From positions 62,501 through 126,500 of the forward strand of contig RQTK01000214.1 in assembly GCA_003991915.1 (NCBI GenBank): a DNA stretch of 64,000 bases, read 5' to 3'. The position numbers and the translations under genes were made by a program. Below the pieces are notes generated by a model, which saw nothing but the letters and a program-made list of their open reading frames with translations, ran no database searches and was not told where the DNA came from. How positions within the stretch are numbered: the stretch's first letter is position 1; every line of letters starts with the position of its first letter. Positions 1-9,885 of the stretch are shown here, in pieces. This stretch comes from Elysia chlorotica. Its lineage: Eukaryota; Mollusca; Gastropoda; Plakobranchidae.

Positions 1-228
1 CATGTATTTTTTAACCAGGTCAGAATCGTCACGGACCGTTAATCTTCACAAATAGCAGAATGGAACCAAACGACACAGGGGGCGGAACTCCGATTAATGT
101 TAGGGTGACGATTGTCTCAGGAAAATCTCAAGCTAACCAAAAATGCAAGAATCAATATTTTAACCTGCCGTTTTCAAAGGCAAATGAAAAATAGATTAAA
201 ACTGGAGTTTTTTATGATCGTGAATATA

Positions 229-680
229 GATCGCCATTTTGTCCTAACAATGCAGTGAATCAAAAATATTGATCGCCATTTTGCCCTAATAATGCAGTGA
301 ATCATGAATATTGATCGCCATTTTGTCTTACTAATGCAGTGAATCATGAATATTGATCGCCATTTTGCCCTAATAATGCAGTGAATCATGAATATAGATC
401 GCCATTTTGCCCTAATAATGCAGTGAATCATAAATATTGATCGCCATTTTGCCCTAATAATGCAGTGAATCATGAATATTGATCGCCATTTTGTCCTAAT
501 AATGCAGTGAATCATAAATATTGATCGCCATTTTGTCCTAAAAATGCAGTGAATCATAAATATAGATCACCATTTTGTCTAAATAATGCAGTGAATCATA
601 AATATTGATCGCCATTTTGCTCTAACAATGCAGTGAATCATAAATATTGATCGCCATTTTGTCTTAATAATGTAGTGAAT
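229..680. repeat. 42-bp minisatellite, 11 copies
   Basis: Units start at 229, 271, 313, 355, 397, 439, 481, 523, 565, 607 and 649, exactly 42 bp apart with no length change. Each begins GATCGCCATTTTG and contains AATGCAGTGAATCA. The last unit decays after about 680. Because 42 is a multiple of three, the minus strand keeps a 14-residue repeated frame (MIHCIIRAKWRSIF) open; this is a by-product of unit length and I see no sign that it is a gene. Confidence 0.95.
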
Positions 681-1022
681 AAAGGTTCACGGTCTATTTG
701 TAAAAGTATTCTTTACGTATTTGTCTTTCCCTTTTTACGTCAGTCCGTCTACATGGGCATAATTACATTAATATAAAGGATTGGTTTACGAGCGTGTAAA
801 CAAACCCTATTTAATCAATCAATTTTCGAAATTGTGTGTACAATGTGCATACGTAAAAAAAGAATCTTATGAAATGTACACTCATTGAATGCTATTTCAA
901 GACCACGTAGGATAAATGCGAAAATGTTACTCTCGGTTTAAATGAAGCACTTTTATTTACATTCTGCAACCGAAATCGGTTCGATATTTTCCTGTACATG
1001 ATTGATGATGTTTAGTTTATGT
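681..1022. other. AT-rich unique DNA
   Basis: No repeat, splice-flanked frame or RNA feature recognised. Confidence 0.6.
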
Positions 1023-1250
1023 GGAGTTGGTTTAATGTCCAACGTAAGCACTATATAGGCTAAATTTTGGATGGACCCCCAAGACTGACGTCTGACGTCT
1101 TGGGGGTCCATCCAAAATTTAGCCTATATAGTGCTGCCACAAACGAGACAGGGTGGGGATAACATGACTCATGTCTCAGCCGATCACATTAAACTAAGAC
1201 CGACCAGTAGGGGGCGAAATAGCCAAGGCTCGAACGGCAGACCTATGCGT
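1023..1250 (-). mobile_element. tRNA-derived SINE, reverse orientation, with internal inversion
   Basis: Read on the minus strand, the element has a B-box-like GTTCGAGCC near 1232, the core with 'CTGAGACATGAGTCATG', and the tail 'TAGCCTATATAGTGCT' ending near 1025. It matches the better copies at 44581-44843 and 57037-57319. Between the core and tail, a segment of the tail is present again in inverted orientation (see 1047-1135). Confidence 0.85.
1047..1135. repeat. Perfect 39-bp inverted repeat with 11-nt loop inside the SINE
   Basis: Arms 1047-1085 and 1097-1135 are exact reverse complements and the loop is 1086-1096. Both arms are the same part of the SINE tail (TATAGGCTAAATTTTGG...). The normal element goes from CGTCTGAC through about 14 bases into GTGCTGCCAC. 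Here those bases are replaced by the inverted arm, which itself ends GTGCTG and then resumes CCAC. That shared GTGCTG at the join is the expected footprint of a fold-back template switch. Confidence 0.93.
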
Positions 1251-2571
1251 TCCCCACATGATTGATAAGATTTTTAACGAATTAAAATAAAGCAACACCG
1301 TCAAAGTCAACTCGTATTGACAAACTGACAACATGTACTTTATTGAACAGAAACACCGAGACATACTTTATGACAGAAAGGTAGCACACAAAGGTGGGTA
1401 GGTATTTGCATATTATACGCACAGAGAGAAAGAGAGAGAGAGAGAGTGAGAGAGAGAGCGAGGGATAGAGAGAGAAAGAGAGAGAGAGAATGAGAAAGAT
1501 AGATAGATAGATAAATAGATAGATAGATAGAGAGATAGATAGATAGATACATAGATAAAATAGAGCGATAGAAATAGACTGATACGGATATTAAAAGATA
1601 GAGAACGAAACATAGACAGAGAGCTGGAGATAGAGACAGACACAATGAGAGACAGAAAAAGGAAATATTAAAATTTAATTATGTTTACACATCTTAGAGC
1701 GCGGGCTACAGACAGTAAAGACAACACCCCTCTATAACACGCATTCTTTATTATGGGCATGGCAATATTTAAAGTGCATTTTACACTTTGTGTTTTAAGC
1801 ATTGTCATTTCAAACAACGGTGAAAAAAAAAGAAAAAGGTATAAAAGGATCAGAAAATAAACTCAACGTAGAAGCTATGAAGAGGTTTTCTAGCAGCCAC
1901 TGTGTTTGCATTGTGATCAAAAGCTCGTGACGCTTTTAATTAGGTTGGGTTAACCAGTAAAAAAAGGGAGGAGGGGATTTTAAAGCCTAAAGTATCTTCG
2001 CTGATGGTGCTGCTTACACAATTAAAATTTGGGCAAACACCCAAGAAAAAAAGAGGAATATGAGACAAATCTATACACAACAAAAACTTTTTGAATATTC
2101 AAGTAATGATAACCATGCTTAGGATAGTAATAGAAAATGGACAAGAATTAATCATACATGAACCGAAATCAAACCATTCTTTAAAATGCTGATTTAAATA
2201 GAAGATCTGCAAAAACATTCAGTTCCACTTGAATGAATTAAGTGAGACAGAACAACAAATGACGAATTAAGTTGGTTCTTAACGTTAACAGAATTTTAAA
2301 AATGTTTGGTTCTAACCATTTTACATCATGTGGCTAGGCCTATTCAACTCGCCCAGATTGTACAAGGAACGAAATGGGGTTGTGTGAGATAAAAGTATTG
2401 AAAATCGATTACAACTTTCTATTATTCATACAATTAAAATGCTTTGATCCGCTCTCTGGTACAACATGATTACGAATAAAACGCGCAGATTTCCTTATCA
2501 AAGGGACCAAACGGATCGATATTGCACCCAGGAAAAATCACACTGAGAAGAGATTAATCTGGCTTAGTGCA
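1251..2571. other. Non-coding unique DNA with a GA/GATA tract
   Basis: Apart from the GA tract at 1426-1560, this is AT-rich unique sequence. No exon-like frame with splice sites was found. Confidence 0.55.
1426..1560. repeat. GA and GATA microsatellite
   Basis: Interrupted GA run (1426-1495) passing into GATA units (1497-1555). Reverse frames rich in Ser, Leu and Tyr come only from this repeat. Confidence 0.9.
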
Positions 2572-2765
2572 GCGGTCCAGATTGGGGCATCGATCCCAGG
2601 GTCTGTCAAGATTATCCTCGGTGGGCGAGGCGTGGCCTTACAGCACCTATAATACGGCATGGGTACAGCTGGTGGAAGGATCCGCCGAATAGGACCCTCC
2701 AGGGGAACCTACGAGACGCTAAACCGGGAGAGAGGGAGCTCTCTCTCTCCCTCGCTGTATCGAGA
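2572..2765 (+). mobile_element. SINE 3'-tail fragment, second tail type
   Basis: The segment 'CCTACGAGACGCTAAACC' followed by GGAGAGAGGGA at 2708-2737 recurs at 24420-24465 and, more weakly, at 51725-51770. These three ends share 'GA(A)ACCTAGGAGACGTTAA' and differ from the more common tail. I read this as a second 3'-end variant of the same SINE group; the upstream part is too decayed to bound. Confidence 0.5.
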
Positions 2766-2797
2766 ACATAAGTGGTAGGATCTGGTCACTAGTGTTA

Positions 2798-3052
2798 GGG
2801 GTAGGTGGCGCAGGTGGTAGAGCGTTAGGCTCCCACTCGGGAGTTACCAAGTGCTAATACACGAGCAGACAAAATTGTTTGTCGGATTTCGTACCCTTCT
2901 GATTGGGTCGGTGTCAGTATAAGGTGACCCACTGAGACATGGATTCTTGATATCCCCGCACTGTCTCGTGTCTGGCAGCACGTACACCTAGTTAGATGTC
3001 AGTCTTGGAACCTGTAGCCGTAAAGCATCCCTAATGGGAACCTAGTTAAACT
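2798..3052 (+). mobile_element. tRNA-derived SINE
   Basis: The head 'GGTGGCGCAGGTGGTAGAGC' resembles a Pol III A-box region. It is followed by the core 'TTGGGTCGGTGTCAGTATAA', 'CTGTCTCGTGTCTGGCAGCA' and a tail ending CCTAGTTAAAC. Order and spacing match the better copies at 44581 and 57037. Confidence 0.85.
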
Positions 3053-3698
3053 TCCTCTCCCATGCAAAGAACAGTTCCTCGCGTTACTGAGTTCTAATTA
3101 TGTTGTAAGGTTGATTGTCAGACAGTATAACTGGCAAGCCCATTCAACTAACGACAACAACTTATGACCAAGGTTATAATTCAACCTTTACACTTCAGAA
3201 CTATGAATAATTACATATTTTATCTTAGACAAAATATAACTGACTCCATATGAAACTAAATAAAAAAAAAGTTGATCACATTTTTCTCAAACTGTTTCTC
3301 AATGCCTGACTTACGCCTGATAGTGCAACTTAATATATCTAAAATCGATAATGTTACAATTTGAACAATAATTGACGCTACACGGAAAATGCATAAAATT
3401 TCTGTAAATAATATGCACACGGATATAAGCTAAATTAATGCGTTCAAAGGCGACATTTGACAAATATTTTTCTTGGGTTAAAGCGCACCTTTCAATTTCT
3501 TTCAAGCAACGAAACGTTCTAGAGGCATACATCAGTCAGTCTTGTCGTTCCAGGCATAATTATTTGGTGATTTATGAAGCGATCGAACTTCTAAAAGGAT
3601 ATTCCTGGTATAAACAAGTGTTAACGGGGTAAAATCCATCAATTCATAGCGCTTTTAGGAGGTGATTGGTTGATTAATCGCAGAGCTAACCCCCCTTT
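3053..3698. other. Unique AT-rich DNA
   Basis: Two short overlapping frames on opposite strands (about 3311-3632) have no recognisable domain and no convincing splice sites. I treat them as chance. Confidence 0.5.
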
Positions 3699-3699
3699 T

Positions 3700-3700
<1 letters not shown>

Positions 3701-3779
<79 letters not shown>
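3701..3779. repeat. TC microsatellite
   Basis: Nearly uninterrupted CT dinucleotide run of about 75 bp. Confidence 0.95.
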
Positions 3780-3783
<4 letters not shown>

Positions 3784-4190
3784 ACTTCATATCCTCTTCG
3801 ATGCAATGGGTCTGATATATTTCTGCTCTTTAGGCCTTACAAAACTTAAAACGAGTTTTCCTGTTTTGAATGTTTTGCCACAAATTGACGAGGTTCTGCT
3901 TCTGCATACATTTTTTTTATTATTCAAAAGCTGAGCCAAAATTGTCAATCATAAAGACAAATTTTTACCCAAACGCAAACGCAAATTTTTTATTTCACAA
4001 AAAATCTGCAAAAACTCTATATATTAAAAATATGGATTAACTATCGAGCAAAACCTCTTTCTATCGATGTTTTAACATGAACAACACCTAGCCCAAAACA
4101 ATGACGAACAAGACGAAAATAAACAATTGCTTAAAGGTTAGTTTTTTCTGCGTGGCGACATAAAAGGGCAAGACACCTGCCCCTTTCTTA
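3780..4190. other. AT-rich unique DNA
   Basis: Nothing recognisable. Confidence 0.55.
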
Positions 4191-4365
<175 letters not shown>

Positions 4366-4518
4366 AAATATCTCTCTATCTACCTCTTTAATATCGTCGA
4401 TGAAATCGCTGCTCTGCACTGTATACATTATGTTTCCATTCTACTTCACATGACAAATCCAATATATAATAAAGCGCCGCCTTATTAAAAAAAAGTATAG
4501 TTTATTGTGTGTACTCAC

Positions 4519-4617
4519 CTTTCCGTTGTCTAGTAAATCCGGTTCCGGTATTGGCATAGACGCAGCAGGGCCGTTGATGGGGCCGTATGAAGTTTCCATT
4601 ATCTGGTTGAGGACAGC
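4519..4617 (-). CDS. Candidate internal exon, copy 1 (unidentified protein)
   Basis: On the minus strand a 99-bp open segment runs from a possible acceptor (CCTCCCCGATGCAG at 4618) to a strong donor, GGAAAG|GTGAGT at 4519/4518. Both boundaries fall between codons, so the segment is a phase 0-0 cassette of 33 residues (AVLNQIMETSYG... to ...PEPDLLDNGK). Its base composition is clearly richer in G and C than the AT-rich sequence just past the donor, as expected at an exon-intron edge. I do not recognise the protein. The acceptor is the weaker side, and the exon could extend upstream. It may be one exon of a minus-strand gene whose other exons I could not find. An exon-like chance segment remains possible. 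Confidence 0.42.
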
Positions 4618-4772
4618 CTGCATCGGGGAGGCCGTGCGGGAATGAAATCGCTGCTCAGCTCTATATCTATGTATACATTGTTTATGTTTCCATTCTACTT
4701 CACATGACAAATCCAATATATAATAAAGCGCCGCCTTATTAAAAAAAAGTATAGTTTATTGTGTGTACTCAC

Positions 4773-4871
4773 CTTTCCGTTGTCTAGTAAATCCGGTTCC
4801 GGTATTGGCATAGACGCAGCAGGGCCGTTGATGGGGCCGTATGAAGTTTCCATTATCTGGTTGAGGACAGC
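4773..4871 (-). CDS. Candidate internal exon, copy 2 (identical duplicate)
   Basis: Same 99-bp segment as 4519-4617, with identical donor (GGAAAG|GTGAGT at 4773/4772) and the same possible acceptor context. Its upstream flank differs (TGTACTTTCTCCCGCACG on the minus strand) and offers a slightly better pyrimidine tract. If real, the pair would be a duplicated in-frame cassette, since 99 bp and phase 0-0 allow either or both copies to be included without a frame change. Confidence 0.4.
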
Positions 4872-4904
4872 CTGCATCGGGGAGGCCGTGCGGGAGAAAG
4901 TACA

Positions 4905-5365
4905 GGCTATACTTCCCTCCGCTAGTATACCTCTTCCGTAAGCCTTGAGAGTAGAGTATACCTCTTCCGTAATCGTTGAGAACAGTGTTTCCTCCCTCCG
5001 CTAGCCTGTATGTAAACCTTTAGGGTAGAGTATACCTTTCTCCGTAATCTTTGAAAAAAGAGTACACCTTCCTCCGTTAGTCTCTATGTAAGCCTTGAGA
5101 GTAGAGTATACCTCTTCCGTAATCGTTGAGAACAGTGTTTCCTCCCTCCACTAGCCTGTATGTAAACCTTTAGGGTAGAGTATACCTCTTCCGTAATCTT
5201 TGAAAAAAGAGTATACCTTCCTCCGTTAGCCTCTTTGTAAGACTTGAGAACAGATCATACTGTTCTCCGCTACTCCCTTTGTATACGTTCAGAAAAGTGT
5301 ATACTTCTTTAAGGCGTCCAATTCTGCGTAATTATACCTTCCTCAGTTATCCTCTTTATATGCCT
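4905..5365. repeat. Nested minisatellite: ~37-bp subunits in a 150-bp higher-order unit
   Basis: Variants of 'GAGTATACCTCTTCCGTAA' recur every ~35-40 bp. Blocks of about four variants repeat with a 150-bp period: GTAAGCCTTGAGAGTAGAG occurs at 4938 and 5088, and AACAGTGTTTCCTCCCTCC occurs in both. Later subunits, to about 5365, are more decayed. Confidence 0.85.
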
Positions 5366-5871
5366 TGAGAGCAGCAGATCCAGTGGGAAAAATATTGGTT
5401 AAGCACTAGCTAGAGAAAAACGGTAGAGAAATGAGGTAGAATATTGTTTGTCGACGTATTCAGGTTCAAAGATGACCTGACGAGGTCCTCGTTTTTCTAA
5501 ACAACCTTGAGGATCCGGGAATTGACTCACATTGTGAGGACTGGAGTCTTAATCTTAGAAGGGTTGAAGATTATCACAGTATTGAACTCGGTTCTTGAAT
5601 GTTATATTTTGGCACTTTTATACTATGCATATTGAAACACCGGTCGGGCAAAAAGGAATGGTTTAACTAATGCCACTACGATCTAGTTTATTAAAACACT
5701 ATTACAAATAGGAGTCACTAAGGCACTGACGTCTCTAGAATTTGCGAACTTCTCTTTTAAATTTAATATAAAAATTACTTTCAACGGCAAGAGAGTATAG
5801 TTCTTCCGACATAAGAAAACAATAACAACAAACACTAACAGGATACATCCCACAGGTTTGAAAAAGTCTTG

Positions 5872-5979
5872 TTCGCAAAGATTGTCAAGTAAACACTACA
5901 GAAAGCGCAGTGTTGTACCAATATATTCGCGAAGATTGTCAAGTAAACACTACAGAAAGCGCAGTGTTGTACCAATATA
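5872..5979. repeat. 54-bp tandem duplication
   Basis: TTCGCAAAGATTGTCAAG at 5872 and TTCGCGAAGATTGTCAAG at 5926 begin two almost identical 54-bp units, each containing ACAGAAAGCGCAGTGTTG. The only difference I see is one base in the first ten. Confidence 0.92.
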
Positions 5980-6085
5980 CACAATACGATTCTGATGAGG
6001 CCTAGGCACTATAATGATAATAATAATGTCCAGAAAAACACGGGACTCAGATTCCCAGAATCCAGAAGTCCGTTTTCAACTAGCT

Positions 6086-6123
6086 CTGATTGGGCAAGGC
6101 CACCACCGCAGGAAATGACGTCA
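6086..6123. promoter_or_regulatory. Inverted CCAAT box plus palindromic CRE
   Basis: CTGATTGGGC (6086-6095, a reversed CCAAT box) lies about 25 bp upstream of a perfect TGACGTCA (6116-6123, CREB/ATF site). The surrounding 100 bp is less AT-rich than its neighbours. This NF-Y plus CREB layout is common in promoters, but no transcript start or first exon is visible, so the function is an inference. Confidence 0.25.
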
Positions 6124-7011
6124 TAGACTGCAGAACCACTGCATGGTTACGGTGAACTGCTTGGTGGTGAAAGTCTGTGGACAAGAACAACAGAAAAAAA
6201 TATTTTTGGGGGCTTGTTAATACAATGAATTAGGAGTACATTTATGTTTCCATGTTTTAGCTTGTACAAATACAAGGCGTATTGAAGCACTTAATATGAG
6301 ATCGTGAAACATCGGATTAAGTTCGTACCATTCCAGAGCCTTCTAATATTCAAGGCAATGACGTGAGAATAGACAAGGACGAGGTCTCGACTTTTTTTTC
6401 TATTCAAGAAGTATTCGTGGTAGTTTCACGCTAATACAGTATAATCAATAATGGAAACAAGAACAAACAAATAGTTAACACGGAACGAACAGGAAATATT
6501 AGCACTTGAAAGTAGGCCGTACTTTTAATCGATTGAAAAACAAAATACCTCGAAAACATTCAAAAGTGTCATTAGGTTCTACTTTCAAATAATGAGCTAA
6601 CAGTTTGACGGACAGTATTAGTAGCAATGAGAATAAAAACTGCGCCTACGTCAAGAATTCAGTAATCAATTGGTTGGAAGTGACAATGAGTGAAAAAAAA
6701 AATCGCCCTTCTCATTTCCAGAACATGTACCACCACTTAAACATCACTTTATAATGTAGAATAAAAAAAATCCATAGTGGAGAAGTTGGTTGGACACACT
6801 TTAAAGGTTAAGTGATAAATAGCGTGAATGCAAAGTGCTACTTGGCATAAAAGCAACTCTACACAATTACCTTATAAAACACATGGCTTAAAGTTAATTC
6901 CTTTACTGGCTTCAACACGCAGCATTGTTTCCACTGCTCATGACTTTTTCGAAATCGAAGTTCATCATGCAAATTACAAACAAATAGAATAAAAAAAAAC
7001 ATCCCACAAAA

Positions 7012-7047
7012 ACAAACAAACAAACAAACAAACAAACAAACAACAGC

Positions 7048-7084
<37 letters not shown>

Positions 7085-7096
7085 GCAGCAACAACA
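7012..7096. repeat. AAAC and CAA microsatellite
   Basis: AAAC units (about 7012-7040) pass into CAA units (about 7043-7096). The reverse frames of Val or Leu runs come from this. Confidence 0.92.
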
Positions 7097-8640
7097 AAAA
7101 CAAAAGCCGTGAAAGACAACGAAAAAGTTCGGTACTTGAAAGCAATGCTAATTGTCATTTGAACAATAGTATCGACTTATTCTGAATAGAAAACCCCCCA
7201 AACAACAACAAAACAACTAACAAATCTTAACGATAAGAAAAAGTCAATTCTACAGGTTCTTATCCACAAGTAAATTATTTCTTAATTAAAGGTCAATCAC
7301 AAAAGCCTCAAGACCAAGTATTGAAATGGAATCTTTTCCATGATCATATCGGACTTTCAAAATTCCAAATACTAGATCCTAAATACTAAATCCTATTAAA
7401 AAAAAACAAAAAACAACAACCCCAAAACCACCAAAAACTTACAGGTATGAACATCACTAATTCTGTCTAGAAACAAATGCAGAGAAATCAAAACACGATA
7501 TTCTTCTTGGCGCAGAAGGCACACCTCTATAATGAAATCTTGTCTATCACTGTGTATATCAATTTTTTTCCGCCACGAAGAAAACGATATATTTATGAAT
7601 CAACTTGAAATCTGCATTACATTCACCATAACGAGAACACGATGATCACAGCAGAGCTCTGCGGAAATGCACGTTGATCAATAACGTCTTCGCTCCATTG
7701 GCCGTGAATTTGAATGCCTTGAGAAAAGCTAGGACCGACCGGGTCGTGAAACCGTTAGAAGCTAAATTGGCTGCAGGGCATGGACTACACCCCCCCCCCC
7801 ACACACACACAGACACACACACCCTCACCCCCCCTTTTCACACGAAACTTGATCTATATGAGCGATAGGCTTGACTTGTTTTTTCTTTCCAAACCACTAT
7901 GGACTGCCCCCGCACTCAAAACTTGATCTAGATCTGTACGAGCGATAGCTTAGCTTGTTCTTTCTCTCTGGAGCCTAAAGCCCTGTCCTCACAAATCCGC
8001 TTATTATGATCCATAGAGTCGAGGCAGTAACCACTAACCAGTGGTAAGAAACAAAGTGGGAAGAAAGAAAAAATTCGGCTAGTTCGGTCTGATGTTTGGA
8101 CGCCGCATCGCTATGGCAGATTGCCAGATAAGATTAATGCCAGAAATAATAAGCTGACACGGAGCCTCTCCACATGTAAATATTTGTCTGTGACACCAGA
8201 GTGCGTAATTTATCTGGCCAAGTTAGACCATTCTGTACCGACCGACCATTACTTTAGCGTCAGTAGAGCTTCTGTTTCTCATTGACCACCTGAGTATTTG
8301 ACAACACAACCCCCTAAAGATTCAATATTAACCGTGGCCTAAATAAAATTGATGCGTCCTTGATCTAGCATAATTGCAATAAAATGAGTGAAGATTAATC
8401 GGAGTACGTTAGCCAAATCTTTTTTTATACTTAACAAAATCGACCAAATCTTAGTTTTTGTCTCTTCTAAGATTAAAGTTAGCATGTCATCTATGTCAGA
8501 TTGCAATGTCGAATTATGCGATGTATTTTGTCTCATATTAACTCTGAAAACACAAGGTGACATAATAGAAATTGTAATATCAATCGCAAGAAATTAATCC
8601 GTAGCCTTTTGATAATAATTATAGTGAAATTTATATCAAC
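7097..8640. other. Mixed non-coding DNA
   Basis: A GC-richer stretch at 7640-7790 is open on both strands but has no recognisable domain. A C/CA-rich tract lies at 7790-7836. A ~75-bp imperfect tandem duplication (AACTTGATCTA...GAGCGATAG) begins at 7848 and 7919. Two GATA-type motifs, CCAGATAAG (8124) and TTATCTGG (8210), face each other 80 bp apart. None amounts to a gene. Confidence 0.45.
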
Positions 8641-8860
8641 ATTTAATGTCCTTTACAAAATCATTGTTCCCATGATATTGTCGAAAGGAGTTTATGTTGA
8701 GACCATGCAGTCCCAGACTCAGCCCTGTACACACAAGATCTAAGGAAAAAAAAACCCAACAAGAACAAACCAGTAGACAGTAAAATATTGATCTGTTCAT
8801 CGATTTTTCAGACAACATTTAATGTCCTTTACAAAATCATCGTTCTCTTGATAATTTCAA
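8638..8860. repeat. Imperfect ~175-bp tandem duplication flank
   Basis: ACATTTAATGTCCTTTACAA occurs at 8639 and again at 8814, each followed by similar AATCATNGTTC sequence. The dispersed repeat at 8699-8812 lies between the two copies. Confidence 0.75.
8699..8812. repeat. Dispersed ~110-bp repeat, copy 1
   Basis: Nearly identical to 9772-9885. Shared landmarks are CAGTCCCAGACTCA, ACACACAAGATCTAAGG, an A8-A9 run, AACAAACCAGTAGACAG and a final TCATCGATTTTTCAG. The flanks differ, so this is a dispersed repeat and not a simple tandem copy. The family is not recognised; the TTTTTCAG end is worth noting. Confidence 0.85.
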
Positions 8861-9292
8861 AAAGAATGACATTGACTGATAGTAATAACTGCCTTACTTA
8901 TTGAGCGCCATGAAAGGCTTCTTCGAAAACTATTTACCACACAAAATATAACTTTCAAAAACACAGAGGAAAAATGAACGGTAAAAGCGTAGATTAACGG
9001 TCTAGCTATTAAATGGTAAATGTATCAAAATTGTACGCCTGCAAAAAAAAATTCATTGTAATCACACATAATTTTGGATATGTACGCATCTTACTACAAA
9101 GGGAGATCTATCGAGACTGTTCGTCGGCCAATAAACCTTGTTATAAAACTGCTCTCAATGTTTGAAATTGTAAACCGCAAACCGCAAGTTTTCAGATATT
9201 TTAATGCAAAAAAGGGTGTATATATGCAAAGATGTATATATGCATAGGTCACAGGTGTCCTTGAGCAATAAAAATCCTACATCGGCTTCTCG

Positions 9293-9481
9293 TAGGATGT
9301 TCAGATAGGCTAGCCTTTTGAACGTAATTCCCGTTGTGTCGCAAATATTTGCTAGGGTACCAGCGCGGACACCGACAATCTATTGAGCGCCTTTATCTCT
9401 TTTTTTACTTTGTAGTTCTTACATGCTGTGATTTTATCACTTCCAATATAGGATGTTCAGATAGGCTAGCCTTTTGAACGT
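9293..9481. repeat. 33-bp direct repeat pair
   Basis: 9293-9325 and 9449-9481 are identical (beginning TAGGATGTTCAGATAGG), offset 156 bp, with dissimilar sequence between them. Confidence 0.9.
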
Positions 9482-9594
9482 TCATCATCAGCAACTTCAC
9501 TCTCTTGTGGAAGAGTTACAAATCTAACGTCTGACAGAATTGACGTGTTAACATAAAGGGACAGAGCATGGATGAGAGGTGTCTGGATGCAATA

Positions 9595-9722
9595 CGTCAA
9601 ATTAACCAGAAGGGGATGGGGATCGAACCATTTACCCGATCGTGGGTTTCAAAACGGAGACCCACCAATCGGAAGCCCAACACTCTATCTCTTGAGCCAG
9701 ACCGCCCCTTATCCCATAGAAA
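9595..9722 (-). mobile_element. SINE head fragment, reverse
   Basis: On the minus strand, GGGGCGGTCTGGCTCAAGAG (from about 9718) and GGTTCGATCCCC near 9620 have the order and spacing of Pol III A- and B-box regions in the local SINE heads. No body follows. Confidence 0.6.
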
Positions 9723-9771
9723 GATCAAGGAGAAACACGGGTTTTAATTTAACTTCAAATGGTATTAGGTT

Positions 9772-9885
9772 CAGACCGTACAGTCCCAGACTCAACCCTG
9801 TACACACAAGATCTAAGGAAAAAAAAACCCAACAAGAACAAACCAGTAGACAGTAAAATATTGATCTGTTCATCGATTTTTCAGT
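9772..9885. repeat. Dispersed ~110-bp repeat, copy 2
   Basis: Partner of 8699-8812 with few differences. It lies just downstream of the SINE head fragment and ends at the same TCATCGATTTTTCAG. Confidence 0.85.

Larger units (their letters stand above)
4433..4895. repeat. Perfect 209-bp tandem duplication
   Basis: 4433-4641 is repeated at 4687-4895, offset 254 bp, with no difference that I can find, including an A8 run. The 45-bp joint resembles sequence just upstream of the first copy (ATGAAATCGCTGCTC at 4400 and 4642), so the true unit is about 254 bp. Complete identity points to a very recent event or an assembly artefact. Each copy holds the exon-like segment described separately. Confidence 0.93.
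5366..7010. other. Unique non-coding DNA
   Basis: Mostly AT-rich single-copy-looking sequence. It contains a 54-bp tandem duplication (5872-5979) and a CCAAT/CRE motif pair near 6088-6123, both listed separately. No exon was recognised. Confidence 0.5.

Noticed and set aside
229-690. CRISPR-like array
   Set aside because: Units are contiguous with no unique spacers and the genome is animal. This is a minisatellite.
7646-7868. Frames on both strands over a GC-richer block
   Set aside because: No family match; ends in C/CA-rich low complexity. Left as unexplained sequence.
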